NCBI GenBank assembly: GCA_024760905.1
Contig: CM045745.1
Coordinates: 2,981,001-3,045,000 of the forward strand
Source of the DNA: Plotosus lineatus
Taxonomy: Eukaryota > Chordata > Actinopteri > Siluriformes > Plotosidae
Reading direction: 5' to 3'
DNA length: 64,000 bases
The notes beneath the pieces were generated by a model. It ran no database searches. It was not told the origin of the DNA and saw only the letters and a program-made list of their open reading frames with translations. Positions 56,520 to 64,000 of the stretch are shown in pieces; the first letter of the stretch is position 1, and every line of letters starts with the position of its first letter. The translations under genes and the position numbers were made by a program.

Positions 56520-57105
56520 TCTTTTTCAATTATATTTCAGTTTTCAAGAAATACTGTACATGGGAATTTTTTTTTTTTTTTAAAGTTTACATCATTATAA
56601 TCATATACAGTAATCACGCCCCAATATTTGAGAAGCACTGAATTAGCGGCAGCCCTGGCAAATTATACATATACATCATCACGACATTACTGGAACATGA
56701 TTCAAATGTAGTCAATGGCTGAGAATCTTTTGTTTCTCCCTCCTGCTGATTGGCTGCTCTCTTTTCTCTCCTTCATGCACATATCATCAACGTGATTGAT
56801 TTAATTGTGAATTCACATTTTTAGTGTGTTTTTAATGATGATTTAATCCCTATGATGTCACTCAAACACCCTGTATCTTCTCTAGCTCCAGGTAAGAAGC
56901 CCAAGTGCTTTATTTATTCCTAAATATTATCACAGTACAAAATTAAAAACTTTTTACTGTGAATCATTACTACATTTTACTTCATTATTACTGTAGTAAT
57001 GAGAAAGACTGTCTACAGAATGTGTTTAAAAAGCATATTTTAGCGCATGTAATAGGGTTTTAAAATCGCATCAATAACTCGCAGATCTCCGGGATCCACG
57101 GCTAG
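56520..57105. mobile_element. MITE2 relative, decayed
   Basis: Shares with 21,523-21,905 the segments TCCTGCTGATTGGCTG, CCTATGATGTCACTCAAAC and TCTTTTTCAATTAT. The frame start ATGTCACTCAAACACCC, followed by AGGTAAGAAGCCCAAG, resembles a transposase N-terminus. The right end is GATCTCCGGGATCCACGG. TIRs too decayed to place exactly. Confidence 0.5.
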
Positions 57106-57179
57106 GGGTGGACGGATCGACGTCGTCTCTCCGAGAACCAATTAACGACGTAAGCCTGTACAGTACTCAGCATTTTGAA

Positions 57180-57729
57180 GGTTTGCCCTATTTGCCTTAG
57201 TTGTTTAGTTTGGTTGTGCTCCAGACTGTTGAAATCAGAGTGAACACAATGGTGAGATAGAAAGAGATCCCTGAGGCCTTCAAAAAGAAGATTTATAGGC
57301 ACTTAAAAGTCTACTAAGAAATGTAAAAAGGTCTCAAAAAAATTGAATTCAGCCACTACACTGTTCAAAAAGTAGTCTACAAGTGGAGGATATTCAAAAC
57401 AACTGCCACCCGGAGATAAGTCCACAGCCATCCTTGACTGGGAGTCCACGAGAGCTAATTGGCCGACCCCTCACAGGTGGGAGGAATGCACTCACTTTGC
57501 TGTCATTCACAGCGATTGCTGACCACTCGTGTGTCAGTGAACTCATTCGTATGGGGCAGCGGATAGCGCTTTCCCTCCAAGTGTGTTAAGACTGTCTTCA
57601 AATATGCATGTGCCACGATTCGAAAAGAGGCGGGTGGCTAGCATTGCATTTCATGCTTTCACCCCACCCTGGTTGGTGGTGGTCATGTGATAGAAAGGGC
57701 ACTACTTGATTGGTGAAATTGGGTAGGAC
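57180..57729 (+). mobile_element. Tc1-like transposase scrap plus unknown repeat
   Basis: 57,240-57,400 translates in pieces as KEIPEAFKKKI ... SHYTVQKVVYKW, reminiscent of a Tc1-like N-terminal HTH (..STVRKVV.KWK). 57,420-57,600 (GGGAGTCCACGAGAGCTAAT, TGGGGCAGCGGATAGCGCTT) looks like another dispersed fish repeat that I cannot name. Confidence 0.35.
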
Positions 57730-57741
57730 TAAATTAGGGAG

Positions 57742-59313
57742 CCGCTCCCTGAATTGCCACCTTATCGTGGTGGAGGGGTTTATGCAACCTAATGATCCCA
57801 GGAGCTATGTTGTCGGGGCATAATGCCCCTGGTAGGGTCACCCAAGGCAAACAGGTCCCGGGTAAAGGTCCAGACGAAGTGTGGTTCAGAAGACTTTGAT
57901 GATGGCAAAAGCAAGGATACAGTTTCCCTTGCCCGGACGGGGGTCACCGGGGCCCCCCCTGGAGCCAGGCCTGGGGGAGGGGCTCGAAGAAGAGCGCCTG
58001 GTGGTTGTGCTTCTGTCCATGAAGCCTGGCCGGTCCCAGCCTGAAAAGGAAACATGGGTCCGCCCTCCCATTTTTAAAAAGGGGGATTGGAGGGTTTGTT
58101 CCAATTATTGGGGAGCCACACTCCTCAGCCTACTTGGGAAAGTCTACGCAGGGTACTGGAGAAGAGGATCCATCCGATAGTTGAACCTTGGATCCCGGAG
58201 GAACAATGTGGTTTTCGTCCTGGCTGTAGCACTCTTGACCAACTCTATACGTGCCACAGGATCTTGGAGGGGGCATGGAAGTTTGCCCAATCTGTCTACA
58301 TGTGTTTTGTGGATTTGGAGAAGGCTTTCAACCGTGTCTCTCGGACTATCTTGTGGGGCGTTGCTACGGGCCATTCAATCACTGCATCATCGGAGCCAGA
58401 GTTTGGTCCGCATTGGTAACAACAGGTCAAATTCGTTTCTGGTGAAGGATGGAGTCCTTTGTCATCGATTCTGTTCATAATTTTTATGGACAGAATTTCT
58501 AGATGCAGCCGAATCGTTGAGGGGTTCTAGTTTGGTGGCCATCGGATTTCGTCTCTGCTTTTTGCGGCTGATGTTGTCCTTTTGGCTTTATCAAGCCGGG
58601 ACCTCCATCTTTCATTGGACTGATTCGCAGTTGAGTGCGAAGTGGCCGGGATGAAAATCAGCACCTCCAAATCTGAGGCCATGGTTCTTAGTCGCACAAG
58701 GGTGGAATGCACCCTACGGGTCAGGAATGAGGTCCTGCCCCAAGTGTACTTTAAGTATCTTGGGGTCTTGTTCACAAGTGAGGGAAGGATGGAGCGGGAG
58801 ATCGACAGATGGTTCGGTATAGCCTTTGCTGTTAAACGGAGCCTGTACCGGTCCATTATGGTGAAAGAGTCGATCTATGTTACAACCCTCACCTATGGTC
58901 ACGAACTTTGGGTAGTGACCGAAAGAACAAGATCGCGGATACAAGCGGCTGAAATGAGCTTCCTTCGTCGAGTGGCGAGGCTCTCCCTTAGGAATAAGGT
59001 GAGAAACTCTACCATCCAGGGAGAGCTTGGAGTAGAACCGCTACTCCTCCGCATTGAGAAGGACCAGTTGAGGTGGCTCGGGCATCTAGTCAGAATGCCT
59101 CCCGAACGCATGCCTGGTGAGGTGTTTCGGGCATGTCCACTGGGTCAACCTACAACACACTGGAGGGACTATGTCTCTCAGCTTATCTGGGAATGCCTCA
59201 GTGTCCCCCCGGAGGAGCTGGAGGAAGTGGCCGGGGAGAGGGATGTCTGGACGTCTTTGCTTAGGTTGCCTCCCCCATGGCCCACTTCTGGATCAAGCAG
59301 AAGATGATGATAA
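57742..59313 (+). mobile_element. Rex3 LINE copy with internal deletion, 12-bp TSD
   Basis: TAAATTAGGGAG at 57,730-57,741 and 59,314-59,325. Starts in Rex3 5' sequence (GAATTGCCACCTTATCGTGG at 57,751; CTGGTAGGGTCACCCAAGGC). At about 58,060-58,075 it passes directly to RT-region sequence (TTTTTAAAAAGGGGGATTGG), omitting the endonuclease. Ends GCAGAAGATGATGATAA. The endonuclease and RT N-terminal part are missing. Confidence 0.88.
58076..59307 (+). pseudogene. Rex3 reverse transcriptase, decayed
   Basis: RT pieces in several frames: EEQCGFRPGCSTLDQLYTCH, VDLEKAFNRVSRTILWG, a gap where ..EYGVPDPLLRAI.. should be, SLLFA-ADVVLLALS (catalytic FADD changed: GCGGCTGAT gives FAAD), ISTSKSEAMVLSRTRVECTL, and an open C-terminal frame 58,642-59,307 ending LRWLGHLVRMPPERMPGEVF ... 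WRDYVSQLIWECLSVPPEEL. Short deletions replace KKELSRKAKLSIY and RRPRGRP. Confidence 0.85.
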
Positions 59314-59469
59314 TAAATTAGGGAGAAAATGGGGAAAAGTCCAGCCCCCCCTCTGCCCAAAATATGCTAACATGCCTAGGTCTATCCATCCAAACAAGTT
59401 TACAATGAATGAAACCCGTAAGTGAGTGATATGTACAGTACTATCATCAATATGATAAATGGTAGAATG

Positions 59470-60475
59470 TCAATATATATAGCAGTGAATGTTGGGGCTA
59501 CAAATACTATAAATACTCCGACACCACCATCAGAGAGTCCAGTTCCATGCCACAACGTTTCCAACCTTGCGGCTCAGTTTGTTCAGTCTGTTTGCATCTG
59601 CAACCCTCATCCTGCTGCTCGAGCATGCAACAACATAGAGGACAGCGCTGGCCACAACAGACTCATAAACCATCCTGAGCAGTGTCTGACAGATGTTAAA
59701 CCACCTCAGTCTCCTTAAAAATTAGAGATGGAGCTGGCTCTTCTTGTAAAGTGTGGTAGTGTTCTTTACCCTGTCCACTTAACTGTCAATATGAACCAAA
59801 AGGCATTTGTAATCTTCCACCATTACAAAAGTAACATGAAACGAGGGTTTGGCTAGTGTTTTGGATCCGAAAATCCACAATCAGTTCCTTGGTCTTTGTC
59901 ACATTAAGCTGCAGATGATTCTGCTCACACCATATGAGGAAGGAATCAACCGCAACCCGATACTCTGTCTCATTACGTCCACTAATACATCTGACTATAG
60001 CTGAGTCATCATAACACTTCTGAAGATGGCAGGTCTCTGTGCAATAGCTGAAGTTTGTTGTGTAGAGGGTGAAGAGGAAAGGGGAGAGGATAATCTTCTT
60101 TGGTGCTCCAGTGTTGCTGACCACCGTGTACAACACGCAGTGCTGCAGGTGCACACAATGTGGCTTTCCAGTCAGGTCGTCCACAATAAAGGACACATGG
60201 GAGGCGTGCCACCTGCATGGATGTCAGTTTGTCACCCAGGAGGGTCGGCCTGATGGTGTTGAATGCACTGGAAAGGTCAAAATACATGATTCTCACAGTG
60301 CTCAATGGCGAGTCCAGGTCGGTGAAAAATCGATGAACCAGGCAGATACTGGTTATGCAAACCAAATGGGTTTGCAAGTGTTGGCAACAAATCTCGTTGT
60401 CGAATAGTCTCGGGATTATTGTGTGATCAGCCACTTCAAACAAGTGTCACTCAGTTCGAAGGTGAACGGACATGT
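59470..60475 (-). mobile_element. CR1/L2-group LINE fragment (L2 or Rex1 type)
   Basis: Minus-strand RT pieces: STVRIMYFDLSSAFNTIRPT, VVSNTGAPK, LSPFLFTLYTTNFSYCTETC, HLQKCYDDSAIVRCISG and WCEQNHLQLNVTKTKELIVD. The C-terminal region (about 59,570-59,720) decodes as ..LRRLRSF.., ..VVASAIFYA.. and DANRLNKL. The catalytic box is YDD-S rather than FSDD. It contains frameshifts. I recognise the group but not L2 versus Rex1 with certainty. Confidence 0.75.
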
Positions 60476-60663
60476 CATACATTGTGGCACTGGGATGGGA
60501 AAAAAGTGTTTGACCAAAATAATTTCTATTCCATAAATAAATAAAAACAAGATTGTACATTGTTATGTGAACATTTTTTAATAAAGAGTTGACTATTTAA
60601 TGGGGTGCCCTAATTTTTTCACACAGCTGTATCTGTATCCAGTTCCATCAATAATGAACAGTG

Positions 60664-60664
<1 letters not shown>
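60476..60664. other. No recognised feature
   Basis: Short gap before the GT array. It includes the phrase TTGACTATTTAATGGGGTGC...TTTTTTCACACAGCTGT, which may be the end of a decayed TIR element. Confidence 0.3.
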
Positions 60665-60718
<54 letters not shown>

Positions 60719-60746
60719 TGTGTGTGTGTGTGTATGTGTGTGTGTG
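60665..60746. repeat. (GT)n microsatellite
   Basis: GT run interrupted by CTTG and AT. Confidence 0.97.
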
Positions 60747-60944
60747 CTGCTGCAGTGATATACACGGGGAGCGGCGCTAGCTAACAAAAGCAGCGTAACA
60801 TCAGTACAGTAACAATGAAATTTTACCCTGAAGCAACCCAAGTTACTTTGAAGTGTGTGAGTATGCCTGTCTGAGCAGAGTCTTACATAAACTCTCATAA
60901 TAATCACTTTAAATATTGTGTAATGAAATAAACCCACAAACAGT

Positions 60945-63900
60945 TCTCTTTTCTTCTTTTCCTTTCGGCTTTTCCCTTCAGGGGTCGCCACAGCGAATCA
61001 TCTGCCTCCATCTCACCCTATCCTTTGCATCTTCTTCTCTTACACCAACGACCTTCATGTCCTCCTTCACCACATCCATGAATCGTCTCTTTGGTCTTCC
61101 TCTAGGCCTTTTACCTGGTAGTTCCAGCCTCAGCATCCTATTACCAATATACTCACTATCCCTCCTCTGAGTGAGTATGCCTGTCTGACTTTGTCTCCAA
61201 AACGTCTTACATGTGCTGTCCCTCTGATGTGCTCATTCCTGATCCTATCTATCCTCGTTACTCCCAAAGAGAACCTCAACATTTTCATCTCTGCTACCTC
61301 CAACTCTGCCTCCTGTCTTTTCCCCAGGGCCACTGTTTCTAACCCACACAACATCGTTGGCCTCAACACCGTCTTGTACACTTTTCCTTTCATTCTTGCC
61401 GATACCCTCCTATCACACATCACACCGGACACTTTTCTCCAACCATTCCAACCTGCCTGCACACGCTTCTTGACCTCTTTTCCACACTCTCCATTGCTCT
61501 GGATTGTTGAGCCTAAGTACTTAAAATCCTCCACCTTTCTTATCTCTGCTCCCTGTAATCTCACCGTTCCTCTTGGGTCCTTGTCATTCATGCACATGTA
61601 TTCTGTCTTATTGAGGCTAATCTTCATTCCCCTCCTTTCCAGGGAATACCTCCACCTCTCTAGATTTTCCTGCACTTGTTCTCTGCTCTCACTACAGATC
61701 ACAAGGTCATCTGCAAACATCATAGTCCATGGGGAATCTTGTCTAACCTCGTCTGTCAGCCTGTCCATCACCATAGCGAACAAGAAGGGGCTGAGAGCTG
61801 ACGCTTGATGCAGTCCCACCTCCACCTTGAACTCTTGTGTCACACCGACAGCACACCTCACCACTGTCTTACATCTCTCATACATGTCCTGCACCACTCT
61901 AACATACTTCTCTGCCACTCCAGACTTCCTCATGCAATACCACATTTCTTCTCTCGGCACCCTGTCATAGGCTTTCTCCAGATCCACAAAGGCACAATGC
62001 AGCTCCCTCTGACCTTCTCTGTATTTCTCCATTAACATCCTCAAGGCAAACACTGCATCTGTGGTGCTCTTTCTTGGCATGAAACCAAACTGTTGTTCAC
62101 AAATGCTAACCCCTGCCCTTAGTCTAGCTTCCACTATTCTTTCCCATAACTTCATCGTATGGCTCATCAACTTTATCCCTCTGTAGTTGCCACAACTCTG
62201 CACGTCTCCCTTGTTCTTAAAAATGGGCACCAGCACATTTCTCCTCCATTCCTCTGGCATCCTCTCACTCTCTAAGACCTTGTTGAATGTTCTTGTCAGA
62301 AAATCTACTGCTACCTCTCCTAGACACTTCCACACCTCCACCGGTATGTCATCAGGACCAACTGCCTTTCCACTCTTCATCCTCCTCAATGCCCTCCTCA
62401 CTTCACCCTTACTAATCTTTGCTACTTCCTGGTCCTCAATAGTCACCTCTTCAACTCTTTTTTCTCTCTCATTTTCCTCATTCATCAGCTCTTCAAAGTA
62501 CTCTTTCCATCTTCCCAGCACACTTCTGTCATCAGTCAATACATTTCCCTCTCTGTCCTTTATCAATCTAACTTGCTGCACGTCTTTCCCATCTCTATTT
62601 CTCTGCTGTGCCAACCTGTATAAATCATTTTCTCCCTCCTTACTTTCCAACCGAGCATACAAGTCATCAAACGCGCTCTGTTTGGCCTTTGACACTGCTA
62701 CCTTTGCCTTACGCTGTGTCTCCCTGTACTCCTGTTTACTCTCTTCGGTTTTCTCAATGTCCCACTTCTTCTTCGCTAACCTCTTCCTTTGTACACACTC
62801 CTGCACTTCCTCATTCCACCACCATGTCTCCTTATCTACTTTCCTTCCAGATGACACACCAAGTATTCTCCCACCTGTCTCCCTGATCACATTAGCTGTC
62901 CAGTCATCTGGAAGCACTTCCTGACCACCCAAAGCCTGTTTCAACTCCTCCTTGAAGACAACCCGACACTCTTCCTTTTTCAGCTTCCACCACTTTGTCT
63001 TCTGCTCTGCCTTTGCCTTCTTCACCTTCCTCACCATCAGCATCATCCTGCACACCACCATCCTATGCTGTTTGGCAACACTCTCACCCGCTACTACTTT
63101 GCAGTCACTGACTTCCTTTAAATTACATCGCCTGCACAAGTTGTAGTCTACCTGTGTGCTCCTACCTCCACTTTTATAAGTCACCCTATGCTCCTCTCTC
63201 TTCTGGAAGAAAGTATTCACCACAGCCATTTCCATCCTTTTTGCAAAATCTACCAACATCTGTCCTCCTGCGTTCCTGTCCTGGATACCAAACCTACCCA
63301 TCACTTCCTCGTCCCCTCTGTTTCCTGCACCAACATGTCCATTGAAGTCTGCCCCAATGACCACTCTTTCACCTCTGGGGGTACTCTGCATCACTTCATC
63401 TAACTCCCTCCAGAATCTCTCCTTCTCTTCTCGCTCACATCCTGTCTGTGGGGCATAAGCACTAACAACATTGACCATCACACCTTCAATTTCTAACTTG
63501 AGACTCATCACTCTGTCTGACACTCTTTTCACTTCTAGAACATTCCTGACAAACTCCTCCTTCAAGATGACGCCGACTCCATTTCTCTTCCCATCCACAC
63601 CATGATAAAACAGCTTAAACTCTGCTCCTATGCTTCTAGCCTTGTTACCTTTCCACCTGGTCTCCTGAACACACAGTATGTCCACCTTCCTCCTCTGCAT
63701 CATGTCAGCCAGCTCTCTACCTTTTCCTGTCATAGTTCCAACATTCAAAGTCCCTACTTTCAGTCCTAGACTCATGCCTTTCCTCTTCTCTCTCTGGCAA
63801 CAGACACGCCTCCCGCCTCTCCTTCTTCGACGTCTTCGACCAACAGTAGTCCAATTTCCATCAGCACCCTGTTGGTTGACGGCACTGATGCCGGTCGTTG

Positions 63901-64000
63901 TTAACCCGGGCCTCGACCGATCCGGTATGTCATTCTTTCTTGTGATTCGCATAGTTTATTTGGCATTTGTTTTACGCCGGATGCCCTTCCTGACACAACC
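60945..64000 (-). mobile_element. RTE LINE copy 5, nearly complete
   Basis: Minus strand. The 5' part runs off the window edge: the last bases correspond to GGTTGTGTCAGGAAGGGCAT, close to the family 5' region. One long coding region follows, then the stop within TGTGGCGACCCCTGA and a tail GGGAAAAGCCGAAAGGAAAA. Flanking TSDs cannot be tested because the 5' flank is outside. It is the reference copy for SINE1a's LINE-like blocks. Confidence 0.93.
61130..63952 (-). pseudogene. RTE endonuclease/reverse transcriptase, 940 codons, C-terminus out of frame
   Basis: The frame is open from Met (63,952) for 940 codons. Arg-rich patch at residues 39-49. AP endonuclease about 65-300: LKVGTLNVG (Asn70), CVQETRWKG (Glu97), IGADFNGHVGAG (Asp202/Asn204), STQVDYNLCR (Asp269), KQHRMVV (His296). 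RT about 490-770: GDVQSCGNYRGIKLMSHTMK, QFGFMPRKSTTDAVFALRML, FVDLEKAYDRVPREEMWYCM and catalytic FADD at 746-749. Two defects: the conserved 'QGSALSP' reads QASALSP (residue 717), and near residue 922 a replacement at 61,170-61,180 shifts the frame, so the last ~18 residues are aberrant. The normal C-terminus (EYIGNRMLRLELPG ... MIRCGDP) remains open in another frame downstream. Confidence 0.9.

Noticed and set aside
60876..61169. RTE 3' region as a separate insertion with GTGAGTATGCCTGTCTGA as its TSD
   Set aside because: The left copy of the 18-mer lies about 70 bp outside the element's tail rather than abutting it, and the sequence on both sides of the right copy is continuous RTE.
61191..63403. 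Plus-strand frames of 205, 245 and 76 codons opposite the RTE
   Set aside because: They are antisense shadows of the RTE coding strand; the same shadows recur opposite copies 2 and 4.

Overview
The window reads as nuclear DNA of a ray-finned fish, probably a teleost. It is AT-rich and very dense in (AC)n, (TC)n and (TA)n microsatellites. It carries Rex3-type, RTE-type and CR1/L2-type LINEs, several tRNA-headed SINE families, and Tc1/mariner, Tigger (pogo) and hAT DNA transposons. I found no host protein-coding gene, rRNA or genuine tRNA gene. Every long reading frame that makes sense belongs to a transposable element, and nearly all are broken. It is best read as intergenic or long-intron sequence. 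The species cannot be named from it.

Layout. 0.2-2.4 kb holds no recognised element. 2.4-9.6 kb: an inverted-repeat element; a complete but frameshifted LINE ('LINE A') inserted in the head of a SINE with a perfect 14-bp target-site duplication (TSD); a fragment of TIR family X; and one Tigger-like element nested in another. 10-16.6 kb: SINE tails, a long hairpin element, unique sequence, and a second family-X copy. 16.9-25.7 kb: a cluster of SINEs, some inside a TA-flanked transposon family (MITE1), and a truncated RTE. 26-33 kb: old SINEs, a Rex3 copy with an 11-bp TSD, and a Tc1-like element with ~200-bp terminal inverted repeats. 35-42.5 kb: a full-length RTE LINE split by a ~2.9-kb hAT-derived block that itself contains a SINE, a Tigger fragment and another RTE; then a second MITE1 with a SINE inside. 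42.6-48.5 kb: mostly unique sequence. 48.7-54.5 kb: a hAT MITE, a Tigger N-terminus, a rearranged RTE pair, a tRNA-type SINE and a second hairpin element. 55.4-60.5 kb: a long CA tract, decayed DNA transposons, a Rex3 internal-deletion copy and a CR1/L2-type LINE. 60.9-64 kb: an almost intact RTE (940-codon frame, minus strand) running off the right edge.

How the parts relate. The main pattern is modular sharing between LINEs and SINEs. The commonest SINE (called SINE1a here) has a tRNA-like head, a private body, a block matching the 5' end and start codon of the RTE LINE, and a block matching that LINE's last codons and 3' tail. A variant (SINE1b) keeps the same head and body but carries an unrelated 3' tail that is also found on a different SINE family (SINE-C). 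The RTE LINE is the likely supplier of reverse transcriptase for SINE1a. 'SINE1a/b', 'SINE-C', 'SINE-D', 'family X', 'LINE A', 'MITE1' and 'MITE2' are working names for this window only.
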